The notes under the pieces: model-generated
Databases searched by the model: none
The model's input: the letters and a program-made list of their open reading frames with translations, nothing else
What the model was told of the DNA's origin: nothing
Program-made: the position numbers and the translations under genes
From: Beaufortia kweichowensis
Lineage: Eukaryota > Chordata > Actinopteri > Cypriniformes > Gastromyzontidae
Reading direction: 5' to 3'
DNA length: 64,000 bases
NCBI GenBank assembly: GCA_019155185.1
Contig: CM032809.1
Location: forward strand, 2,785,621 to 2,849,620
Part shown: in pieces, positions 1-11,003 of the stretch
Layout of the letters: the number at the start of each line of letters is the position of its first letter
Numbering within the stretch: the first letter of the stretch is position 1

Positions 1-304
1 GGTTGGTGCTGAAATACACATGAGACAGGGGAAGGAGAAGTGGACAGGTGGAAGGATACTGAATGAGACAAGAGTGCTAGCAAGGTACTAATGTTTTTCT
101 GACAGGCTACATTCAGCTGTCTTGGTCTTAGTGACGGAGGGTCTAAAAAGCGTAGAAAATGAAAAGCAGTTATTATATCTTTTAGTACTTTAATTATGTT
201 CATTTACTGTAGCTATGACTGATTGAGGTCCCTTCACCACATGCAGTGCATATGTTTATTTTAGTACTTAAAATACACAAACCAGCTGGTTTAAACTGGT
301 CTTG

Positions 305-416
305 ACAAGCAGAAAGTTTCCTAAAACCAGACTAAACTGGATTGATGGTTTTAGCTATCTATCCAGCTAAAACCATCAATCCAGTTTGGTCTGGTTTTAG
401 GCAACTTTCTGCTTGT
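305..416. repeat. Near-perfect 52-bp inverted repeat (foldback element)
   Basis: The left arm 305-356 and right arm 365-416 are reverse complements at 50 of 52 positions, separated by an 8-bp spacer (357-364). The arms contain CCAG/CTGG motifs (for example AAACTGG and CCAGTTT) of the kind seen in abundant fish foldback MITEs. The preceding bases (about 281-304) repeat the same CCAG/CTGG motif. The arms are too similar to be chance, so this is probably a fairly young foldback transposon remnant. Transcribed as part of the intron it would form a long hairpin. Confidence 0.85.
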
Positions 417-2828
417 ACTAAAAGTAGTGCCCACATTTTTCAAGCTTTAATAATGACAAAAACATTATTAAAATAGTCCATATTACTTTTTTGCTGTATT
501 TAACTTTGAGTCAGTAAGTTAAACTTGAACCAAATCAGTTTGAGAAGAACTGGCACAAAAGATCTGCTTCACAAGAGCAACCTGAGTTTAAATACATAAT
601 CATTGTATTGTCATTTTCGGGTGAATGATTGCTTAATTATTCCTTCCTGTCTATATGACACAAATGTGGGTAAATAATGTTAGAATGTAGTTATTTTTCA
701 AATTTGAAAGTGCCATTAGTTGAGGTCTTAATAATTTCACAAAAGGTTGATAAATCCTCCAATCATCAACATACATTTCCTCAAAGCGTATAAAGAACCG
801 AAAATAGCGAAACCAGAATTGTACTGAGCAAACAGTGAATCTCGATTTCCATTTATCACATTATCCTGAACTGCATATCAGTTTCCATTTAAACTTGGGT
901 TAAATGTAATCTGCAGACGATGATTCCATTTAGTCATAAATGATACTCTATCTTTTTAATTAGGAAATAGAAAAATGTTTTCTGTTCCGAGCCCTCAGAG
1001 TAACAACTATAATTAATTTTCTGAGTAAATGAATTACACCTACACAGAGCACAGAAAAGCTTTCCTGAATTAGTGTGAGAGGCGTCCACACAGAGGTCCA
1101 ACCAAAAGGCAGCCGAATCCTTTTTGATAAGCGTCAAAGAAAGTGGACGACCGATGGCGGGATTCGTTTTCAGCCTGTCTCTTTTAGCCCACACCTACAA
1201 GCACAGCCCTTCCATACCAGAGCAGGACACGATCAATACGCAATTGAGCTGTGGCTGATCTTTGGGTTCCTCTGGTGACACTAAAGTAGCAAGGTCAGAT
1301 GTTGGGTGAAGTTTATGAAAGCATGTTGACGCAGCTGACTGTGATTTTGTTGGGGTTGGAGGTGAATAATGAACATATTCATAGTCTCCTGCATGCTTTC
1401 ATCTATTGTTCAGGATCTTTCCAAAAGCAATCTTACCTTTGGTTTCTGTGATCTCACGAGGCAGATGATCAAAGTGGGTAAAGCTTGGATTTAGCCGTGA
1501 TGGATGGGAATAGAGGAGAGCAGTGTATGACGCAGGTCACGTTCCCATTAATCCAAGGTTGTAAAGTGTAAGTAGATGCGCACACGCTCACACATGAAGA
1601 CAAATATAGCTTTTGCCATTTATTGCAACTTTCTCTTTGAAACCTTTGACATGTCACATTGCTCACGGCTTCTCTTTTCAACACAATTCTGATGTACAGC
1701 AACACGGCACAGAGAGTTACATTTACTCTAAATTAGGTCTTTTTGAAAGCATTATGACCCCCAAGACCAGAAAAATGATCTATTGTTAGACAGGGCATCT
1801 GAGAATAGAGTCTGAATTGGCCCTTTTTCAAAGCATTAGTTGGAGGTGATGAATCATATTGTGGTACTCACCTTACAAACACAAACACCACATCCTAGAC
1901 CCCAATACTTCTGGTCAGGCTTTAAGTACCTCTTCATTTATTCTTTCAGATGCTGTATCATCTGTCTCAATAATAAAGTATGATTGAAAGTGTGCCTGAC
2001 AGGCTTATTTTCACATTTTTACCTTTACTTTGTCTACCTAGTGTGGTGCTATGCCTGTAATTTTTTATTTGGGGACAAATGTAGTGTTGCAAGGATAAAA
2101 TTTGCCATTGAAATCATGCCCAGTCACCTTCCATCTCAGCCAACCAGCTGTTCGAGACTAAGCATCCATGTCCGGAGGCAAACAAAGAAATTCATTCCTC
2201 CTGGCAATAAAGTCATAATTGTGATAATGAAAAGAGAATATCTCTATTATACCTCTTCCAGAACTGAATGGCGAGGCCAACACACTCATTCCTGCCTGGC
2301 AGATGGAAATGGGTTTAAAGAACTTATTATTCCTGAGGGATTGTAAGTGGATCAGCAAATTCCTTCTCTCCCCCAAAAGGGGAATAATTTATAAGCAAGA
2401 GAGCGTTGAGGCGAGGTCGCAACACATTGTAATAAAGTCCCCCCTTCGGCACAAGGCTCAGGCTATATTAAAACAAAATTGGGATGCTAATGCATTGGGC
2501 AACGGGAGGGCAACTAGTTTGCCACTGGAAAGCTTCTAGTTGTTTTCTGGTCATCTTTGGCTATTGGATGCCAGACCCCTCGAGGGACGAGCTGCTTATT
2601 TTCTCGCGTGGTGTCGTCACATTGAGTTAAGTTGTCTTGGACTTTGTCGCACAAATGCTGGGGGATACCATCAAGTTCTCTCCAGAACTTCCTTGTGATG
2701 ATGGGAGAGGACAGCTGTTTGTGAAAATTGCTGTCTCAATTTTAGCACGCATGAGTAGTTTTCAGTGGATACACACATAATTATAAACAAATGTTAACTA
2801 TATGTTGAATTAGTTGTGGCTGTGGTGT

Positions 2829-3272
2829 CTTAAAGACCCCCTGTGGTAAAAAGTTTTCAATGTTGTTTATACTGTGTGTCTATTTGCTGTTCTTCATATG
2901 CTTTAAGACAAATGTGCAAATTCACCGGTCTACATCATTGCTAAATATATTCTCCTTAAAACTGCAGTTTTCCGAAGATAGTCTCAAATATGTGGTTTTA
3001 AACAACCCCTGTTTTTACTTCAGAAACGTGTTGTAACCAATTCTGTCAACATGGATTAGGTAGTCTGAGCTGGTGTGATTCAGTGGAGGCGGGGATTCAT
3101 TTACATATTCATAGTTCAGCATATACTAAGGAAGCAAGCATGTAAAATTACATTCAAGCTATTTTAAGATATGAAGAAATTATTTTCACAGGATTAAAAC
3201 TAAATTTGTCATTCTGATGATCAGAGGTGAGTTTTAAGGGCTAAGATGATCGACTATGGGGGACTTTAAAAC
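2829..3272. mobile_element. Probable non-autonomous DNA transposon remnant
   Basis: The left edge reads CTTAAAGACCCCC and the right edge, reverse complemented, reads TTTTAAAGTCCCCC, which are matching terminal inverted repeats about 445 bp apart. There is no coding capacity inside. The interior (GGCGGGGATTCATTTACATA and neighbouring text) resembles a repeat I recognise as frequent in cyprinid genomes. The superfamily is not assigned because no clear target-site duplication was found. Confidence 0.55.
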
Positions 3273-5091
3273 TCTATTGTGATTATGTTAACATTCTTTC
3301 TATTTAATTTGTTACTTTTCTTCTTAAAGGCAAAGTGTATCATGTTCTACATGTTGAAATCTTTCTCTTGTTATAGATTAATATGCAAAGACATAGGTTG
3401 ATTTGAACCCACTTTAAAAATTTTGAGATTTTTCTAAAAGTATAAACTGTGGTGTTGTCAAAGCATTGTTTTGTATGTTTGAGCATATTGAAAAAGTCCA
3501 ACATGACAACATTGACAACCAATCATGTGGGTTTGGGGCTGGGCTATCATTCTGTTTGTCAAATGACATATGAGGTGGAAGTGTTCAATAAACCTCTTTA
3601 AACACATTCTTTTAGCCAGCTGCGATGCAGAAATTGACTTAATTTCAATACTGTGTAGGAGTAGTTGCTCAAATGAATCTTTTCCAAACATTACAGTACT
3701 ATATTATTTAGAAACATTGTACTCATTTTCTCTTTAAAGACAGAAGAGAATTAGTCACTTTTTGCTAGCATATTGCTTTGCAGTCCACCCACTTATATGC
3801 TAAAGAATTTTGCTTCCCTTTCACGACCAAGTTTCATCTTAACAAAAAACATACAAAAGTACATCCAGCTTTTACGAATGCAATCGATGGACCACATATT
3901 AGCTGTTACAAAAGATGGAACATTGAGGGCAGGAAATGCCCTGTCACCCAAGAGTCCAAGCTACAAGGTCCAGCCCGAGCACTGCATGTCAGGCAGCAGG
4001 ACTGTGATGAATGACCAGCCCAAATGGAGGTCTTGTGATAAGAGAGCCAGCTAATTCTACACCTTAAAACCCATTTCCCAACCCGCCTCCTTCAACCCCA
4101 AAGTTGACTTGAAGCTCAGATAATGTGGACTGTTTAATATATCAGTGAAAGAAACAGATGAGGCTTCTTTAAACTGAAGGATACTGCTGTAGCCTCAATT
4201 TGTTTGAAACCTATTTTAAGAGCGTTTCAGATTTGCCAAGATGGCAATTCCTCCTCTTCATCTATATTTTAAATGTATTTTATTCAGCAATTTTTTTTCC
4301 CTCACTGTTAAAATATTAATTAAAGTAAGTTGACAAAAGATCTTTGCCATCACAAAGTCACTGAGACGGTCTATATAAATATAAAGAAATGCCAAGGGAA
4401 GTGTTCACATGAATACCACTGCCACATAAAATAAATCCTCCCTTCCTTGAAATATACGTCTTTGGCAGGAGTTTCTTCAAATTTGTGCACCCTTTTTCTT
4501 ACGTGACCAGAAACTCAAGAAACTGGGCTTCTTGATAACATCTCAGCCTGAGATCTTCTTTTCTACGAATACATTTGTGTACAGGTTGCATGAGTGATAC
4601 GCTCATCTGAATATGTGACCCGGTGTTTTTATCAGAATCAGTCAGAGAGCTCCACAGGAAACTCGTCTGCTGTGAGCTGCTTCCTCGTAGGTGAATTCTA
4701 TGTGAACCTGACGCTGAATCAGTGGCAGCAGATTGAAGGCCAGTGGTGATCTTTCACAGAAACTCTTAGGAGTGCTGTGGAGAGGATAGCGATGGGCCGG
4801 TGAAGGGTGTTAATAAGCTTAGATGTTATCCCACTGTCAGTTTGCTCACACAGACTCCTGTGAGGAGAAAGCCAGACTCTCCCCGGGGCGTGTCTCTGTG
4901 ACATGCAGAACTATCAGGGAGATTACTGGAGGATTTGTAACATTTGCTAAATCATACTGGAGGTTGCTTGGAATGGCTTTGACCAAAAGGCCTATGCAAA
5001 TATAAAACTGATGATTCTTGGTAGATCATAGAAATAAGCATATGAAATGTTTTGACACAATTGAATATTAATTTGAATATGAATTTTTTAA

Positions 5092-5369
5092 CCTGATAAC
5101 TGTCACTGCACATATCGAGTATGAAAATGCACTTTCCGAACAATTTTTTTTAATTTTAGGAATACGTTTTTTTACATTGTAAGTCTTTTTTGACTTTCAG
5201 TTATTTTTATAAATAACATTAAACATTTTTATTATTCAATATTTTTTTCATTGTTTATTGTTATGAACATTTGTCAAATATTTAATCTTGAGTCTTAAAC
5301 ATTTCCATCAATATATAGTTTGTCATGATTAGATTAAACTGTGAAATATTAAAGTGTTGTAAGGTCAGG
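5092..5369 (+). mobile_element. piggyBac-like MITE, copy 1 (decayed 3' end)
   Basis: It begins CCTGATAACTGTCACTGC immediately after a TTAA (5088-5091), the same left end as the copies at 10754 and 61507. The interior shares the landmark TTGTCAAATATTTAATCTTG with the other two copies, followed by TGTCATGATTAGA. The right terminus has diverged; only a CAGG near 5369 can be matched, so that boundary is approximate. No ORF is present. The family call rests on the multi-copy structure and on the TTAA target typical of piggyBac elements. Confidence 0.65.
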
Positions 5370-5689
5370 TTTTGTAAGGTAAGCATTATTATACTATTTA
5401 CATTTTAATTATTTCCAATTAATTCCAATTAATTCCATACTTATTTTCATTTTGTTTTTTTAAACATTAACTATAAGATATAGTATTGGAGGTTAAGCAT
5501 GATAGTAAGTTTGATATGTGTTAATCATTTTAATAAGGAAAACCCTTTTAAAACACTAATTAACTACATTGTGTAGACTGCTTTTGCACGATGTGTAATG
5601 CAGAGGCATTCTCTTTAAATTACAAAGACCGGCATGGACAGTAGCCTAGTTTTGTTGTCTTTTCTGTTGATGTACCAGATATCTCATTT

Positions 5690-5965
5690 TCCTTTCATTG
5701 ATATTCCCGTCGGCCTCAATGACAAACGCAAGCGATCCATCACCGCTCTAAATGGCAAAATTGACAGCCCTCAAGGGCTTCGAATGCCTGTTCTGCTGAC
5801 ACAAGATTATCACATTTATCCTTTTTTATTTAATTCCTTCCAATGTGACGCTTTTTCATATCCAGCACGGTAATGGCGGTTGGATGCTTGTTTCCGACAC
5901 TGTCATTTTCTAAATGCGAAACAGGCTTCGGCAGGTTGCGTATAATCAATGGGATGAGCGGGGAG
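5690..5965. other. GC-richer unique stretch, possible conserved non-coding element
   Basis: This stretch has several CpGs (for example around GTCGGCC and AGCGATCC) and homeodomain-type cores such as TAATGG and ATTTAATT. It stands out against AT-rich flanks and lacks repeat signatures. Short ORFs occur on both strands but match no family and have no splice context. Regulatory function is a guess based on composition only. Confidence 0.2.
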
Positions 5966-6972
5966 GGAGACGTTCTCATGCTCTTGAGATTCGTATTGTG
6001 TAATTTACACACCAGTCATCACCCGAGATATTTAAACTATCCATCCATAACATCTTGAGATCAGGGGTCGCAGTCTTGACAAGGGAGGTGCATGTTGGGT
6101 GACAGAATGCTGCCGGTCTTTTAATTTTAGCCTGTTTCGCTGCTTGTGTGAGTGTGTAATTAGCTATATTAAATGAGCGAATAAGTGGGGGGACATGGAT
6201 ATAACTCTGGGCTTGTTTGGTGGCTGGTGTGTGCGTGTCATCTTTTTCCGGGAATCCAACGCTTCAGTATGATCTAAAGCTCTGAGCCTATTTCAGACAT
6301 GAGAAAGCTTGGAGAAGCTGTTCATTTAAAGACATAATGGTAATTTGTGTTTGATTTGCTTTCTTATGTGTCATTAAAAAATAAAGATAGCTGTACTGTG
6401 GGTTATTTTTTATGTCTTCACATCTCCAGGACTCATTATGAGGGAGATATTTATCCAGAAATCCATAGCTTGCAAGCAATTGTAATTGCTTAATAAATAA
6501 TTACAGAACTTGTTGGTAAAAAACTTTGGGGAGAACAGCTTTGCATAGCGCAGCATAATATATTGTACAATATGACAGTCCTTTGTGAAAGATTATAATG
6601 AGTTTTTGTTTGGTGAAAATAATTTAAATTTATTGTTGGAACTACATAAACAAGAGCTATCACAGCATCAATATGGATTTTCTGGCCCAACACTTGCTGA
6701 CTGATAGTCAGCAGTTCATTGTGGTTGATGCTGATAGTCGAAAATTTAGTCTCAATCCATCCAATATCAACAGTACCTACAGTCAGTTGATTAAGACAGA
6801 TAAATTCAGTACACCATGTATTTGGTATGTATTTGATCTGCATGTATATTCTGCATTTGTTTATCTCTGTAAACAGATTAAGGCTTTACAGGTGTGTGTG
6901 TATTAAATGTGGTGTTAACTTACAATCTCCTGTTTCCTTTACAATGTCCATTGGCTCTTTAGAAATGAAGAC

Positions 6973-6976
<4 letters not shown>

Positions 6977-7016
<40 letters not shown>
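6977..7016 (+). repeat. (TC)20 microsatellite
   Basis: An uninterrupted 40-bp TC dinucleotide run about 350 bp upstream of the acceptor of the first exon. The sense strand is pyrimidine-only, so in pre-mRNA it is complementary to the GA tract at 41811-41862. Confidence 0.98.
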
Positions 7017-7019
<3 letters not shown>

Positions 7020-7362
7020 CTTTAACTAGTCCCAGGGCCACATTCAATTCTAAGCATCACAGTTCTGTCCTTGGCTTGAATTGAACCAGGATATAAAGCG
7101 TAAATTGCCAATTAAACAACACATAATTTAAATTAAATATGGTGTCTATGCAGTGTCTTAGCCCCTGAATCCTAGTATTGCCAGGAAATAGTGCACTAAC
7201 TCCAGGTCACAAATTTATGACATTGACCACTGCCTGTCCTAACTTTTACCTTCATGTGGATCAAGCCACCTCAAGCACATAGGGACATTCTAAAAACTAA
7301 GAAATCCATACCTTTCCTTTAATCTGAATCTAGTGCTAAATGCAAAATCTTTTCCCTCTTAG

Positions 7363-7557
7363 AATTGCAGAGCAGTTCCTGTGGGAACCCCGGCGTTCCG
7401 CCCAAAGGCATTCTATATGGGACGCGTTTCAACGTGGGTGACAAAATCCGCTACAGCTGCGTAACCGGCTACGTGCTGGACGGTCATCCCCAGCTCACCT
7501 GTGTGACCAATGCAGGCAATGCGGCCGTCTGGGACTTCCCAGTGCCCATCTGCAGAG
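7363..7557 (+). CDS. csmd3: CSMD3 exon A: complete sushi/CCP domain
   Basis: A 195-nt internal exon, phase 1 at both ends, bounded by a TTTTCCCTCTTAG acceptor and an AG|GTAAGC donor. It encodes one whole sushi (complement control protein) module: first cysteine in SSCGNPG, second in IRYSC, third in QLTC, the conserved tryptophan in AVWDF, and the last cysteine in PICR. The four cysteines would form the two disulfides typical of the fold. The motifs GNPGVPPKG and GDKIRYSC mark the first sushi domain of CSMD proteins, which follows the first CUB. The last base (G) joins the next exon to give AEDTC, the linker into the CUB. In the family these modules lie outside the cell and mediate protein contacts. 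The csmd3 choice rests on remembered paralogue sequences, not an alignment. Confidence 0.9.
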
Positions 7558-7610
7558 GTAAGCATCAGACAGACACCTCTATGTGATGTGCATGACTAAT
7601 ACACTGCAAG

Positions 7611-7630
7611 TGTGTGTGTGTGTGTGTGTG
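7611..7630 (+). repeat. (TG)10 microsatellite
   Basis: A 20-bp TG dinucleotide run 53 bp inside the intron after exon A. A nearby GT-rich stretch (about 7713-7751) is imperfect. A UG repeat this close to a donor could bind CELF or TDP-43-type splicing factors, which is inference only. Confidence 0.95.
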
Positions 7631-10600
7631 GTTTCTGATCGCCTATTTTCCTGCATGGGTCTCTTTGATGTTTCCATCTGTTCAAGTGTCCTTGTATCTG
7701 TTTGCTTGTTTTTGTGTGTCTGAGTAGCGCGTGTGCGTGTTTGCGTGTATGCATGGGCGAGTAAATGGAAGAGAGGCTATAGAATCTTGTAAGTATCGGC
7801 TTGTTTGGATTAGAAATGGCACGACCAGGAGTGATTATTTTGAGTCCTTTTAGAACTGCATCATACATTTGTTATTAGCAGCAAGTTTCTTTTCAATCTT
7901 ATTGAAATGTCCTCTCATTTAGTACAGTGCAGAAATATATAGTTACTTTCCATCAGGTTTGACTCCTTTGTGAACCACGGTAGCATTTCATGCAGCAGAG
8001 ATACTGTAACTCAGGACTCTGTTTTTGTTGCGAATGCATCAAGATTTATTGTCTCGTGTTCAGACCAATTATAATGTGCATTAGCCATGACCGTTCTGAA
8101 ATAAGAACCGCTCCATAGACAGCCAGTGCTGGTTTCTGCTCCAGCGTGTTTAATAGAAAGGAGAAAATGACAGCGTCTGGATCATGCTTGCTTTGGTTGG
8201 AGACAAATTGCAAAGCCAACTGTGCTTGAATAGAAAATAGCCTGAGGTACTAAAATGTGGAGCTTCAACCTGCAGGAGCAGACCACAGTATTTACTACAC
8301 TTCACCTGCCATCATCTGGCACTTTTTCTTGAGTGTATGAAGATAACTTCTGATTATTAAATGGAATAATTCCACTAAATGTGGAATTCCATATGAATCA
8401 TTTTTAAGATGGATTAACATTAGTACATTTTGTAATGCATGTTGAGTTTTATGGTTATACAGTATTAATGCATTTAGATTCTGAATATTCATGAAAATAT
8501 TACGGAACATTTTTCATTTTCTACTTAGCAAGTTACCTGGAAAAAAAAGATACATCTTTGTGTTATATATATCTGCCCTTTTCTGCTTTTATGAGCAAAG
8601 TGGATAGCAGGGTTTTTACATTAAAGCAGTTCTGAAATTATTTTGCCCAGCAATTTACAGTTACCATTAATTTTAGATTAATGGAAAAAATCCATTTTAA
8701 ATCTCAAGTCAGGAGACCTTTAGAAATACTGCTTCCACAAATGTCAATGTTATGCTAAAATTTGTAATATATGCGTCTCAGAATACAGGAGTGGAGATAT
8801 AAAAAAACCTCTTATTAAATTTGGTGACCCTCTGGTGTTTTGTACTTTTAATAATTTGTACTTTTTGTAATTAAAGACATTATTATTATTGCATAATTTT
8901 ATCATTCCTACAATAACACTATGGATAAACTGTAGGCAGCAGGTGCACATAATCTTTATTCAAGTCGTGTCAAACAGTACCGCATATTCAGCAGTTTTGC
9001 ATTATAGAACAGATTGAATCAAATATTTCTTTCTTTCAGCTGTTTTGAACATAAGTTTGAAGAAATGTTCTAATATTTTCTCTAAATTGCTTGGTTGTGA
9101 ATATCTCCACACCCTGATGCCTTTGGCACCGTTGGTCAGTCTGTGGTGTCAAGGCGTGAAATAGGCATGATAACGCCGCTGCACAGGTAGCCGAGCCGAG
9201 GTGACAACTCATAGCCCAGGCATTAGCACAGAATACTGCCACTGCCCAATCCCATGATGCACCACTGCACACTGCTGCTGGGCTTGTTTATCGTAAAAAT
9301 AATCTCATTAGAGAGATAGCGAGCACCAGAGACTTGACATTTTTACATTTCCTAGACATTTTCTGTTTTGCTTTCAAGCTGAAGAGCTGCCTCAATGAAA
9401 ACAAATCCCTAAACTCAGTCGACAAAATCAATGCAGCTTTTTCAGACAGAAACGCAAACCATTTTGTATCTGGACATCTTCCAGTCAAGCTCTCGGCATG
9501 TTTTATTAACATATTGAGTGCGCTAATTTGGTCCAGTAAATTTTGGCGGCCAGTAAATAAGTGTTTGTGTATTGGCCAGTTCTCTGTAGAGGTCAACTAT
9601 AACAAACTGGTGGACTCAAGTGAAATGGGCCATTATGTCATGGCTGAGAAAACATAGTTTTTTTTTTTTCATCAAGAGTCTTAAAATGGCATCATCTAGA
9701 GGAGTGGATGATTTCTGGATTTGCTCAATGGCTAGCTCTCATCATTGCATGACTTTACAGTAAACAAGCCCAAAAAACACAGCAGGAAACCAGTGCCTTT
9801 AAAGGTCACTGGTGTAGTGAGATGAATAAAAAATAAATATTTAAATAAATACACCCCTAATAGTAGCACCAAAGTGCAAGTTGGCTAATTACACAAATCC
9901 ATCATACTTATGTTTATTTCTTCCCTTTTTTGTTAAAACAGTACTTGTGCTCCAAGCCTACTTGTTAGGGCCGAGTGTAGAATAGCTAAAATTATCCTTT
10001 GTCGGATAGAATTCCCCATGGAGCATTAAAACTGATAATTTGACACTGAGTCTGTGAGCCCTAATGACTGGCTTTTGATGTGCTTGACTTTAATTTTGAC
10101 AGGGTCTTTTTTATTAAAGAGTTTAGATTCACTGTGGGCTGCAGCAATCCTGCCATCCCTCCTTCTTCCTGTCTGGCTTTGACAACCATGGGGACCACCT
10201 GCTTAAAGACGTAAATCCCCGATCAATCCCGCATCACTTTGAGCAGCCCTGCTGAAATTGGAGCTGACATCCGCACCCTGCTTAAATGCAATACTCTTGC
10301 CAGGGGTTACACATTTTATGCACAGATTTGATTGGTTTAGTGGATCTGTCTCTTACTGTGCAATTTAAGCCTATGAAGACCCCTGTCATGTCTCACCAAA
10401 AATATTGAAATATTCAGAAACCTAGTGGGGCTTTTTTGGTGACGTAACATTGGTGAGTCATGAATCTTTGAGACTGTGGTTCGCAGTTATGTGGCTTTCT
10501 CAAGTTTCTTGAAAGATAATGAAAGCAAATGTAGACACAGGCTGTTGCTGGGAAAAGGGGATTTGGCTTCTGCACTACTGGTGTGGTTTAATCTGTTGCA

Positions 10601-10753
10601 GGTTTTTTCGCACAGTGGGCATTATCATCGCCAGGTTTTCTAGCCCCTCGACACCCACTTTCATATGCTAATGCTGCCGGTCTTTTCCTCATGCAGTTGG
10701 GTTGTCTTTATTTTAAATATGATTTCATTAAATGCACTTCAATGCAGTAGTAA

Positions 10754-11003
10754 CCTGTTAACTGTCACTGCACATTTTGAGCATACACGTGAAAATTACA
10801 TTATATATATTTAATTTTAAAAATATTTTTGGATATTTCAGGTATTTTATAAAATAACATGAACATTTTCTATTTTTTATGTTATGAAAATTTGTCAAAT
10901 ATTTAATCTTGAGTTATTTAATTTAGAATTCAATTATGAAACATTCAAGTGAATAGAACAATAACATGTACGTTCAACCTCTGGAACAGTGACAGTTAAC
11001 AGG
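10754..11003 (+). mobile_element. piggyBac-like MITE, copy 2, with GTAA target duplication
   Basis: A 250-bp element with perfect 17-bp terminal inverted repeats: CCTGTTAACTGTCACTG at 10754-10770 and its reverse complement at 10987-11003. Both ends are flanked by GTAA (10750-10753 and 11004-11007), a 4-bp target-site duplication. The interior shares TTGTCAAATATTTAATCTTG with copy 1. It has no coding capacity, so it would depend on a transposase from elsewhere. It lies in the same orientation as the copies at 5092 and 61507. Confidence 0.85.

Larger units (their letters stand above)
1..7362 (+). other. csmd3: 3' part of an upstream csmd3 intron
   Basis: Non-coding sequence up to the acceptor of the first recognisable exon. 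The upstream exon lies outside the window; from CSMD gene structure it should encode the end of the preceding CUB domain. The stretch holds a foldback element (305-416), a DNA-transposon-like repeat (2829-3272), a MITE (5092-5369), a GC-richer unique stretch (5690-5965) and a CT repeat (6977-7016). The rest is AT-rich unique sequence in which I see no gene. The intron ends in a pyrimidine-rich run and TTAG at 7359-7362. Confidence 0.8.

Noticed and set aside
7371..7557. Alternative acceptor TTGCAG for exon A, giving an exon starting at 7371
   Set aside because: The upstream TTTTCCCTCTTAG has the better pyrimidine tract and gives the phase 1-1 exon expected at module borders; the downstream AG would be phase 0.
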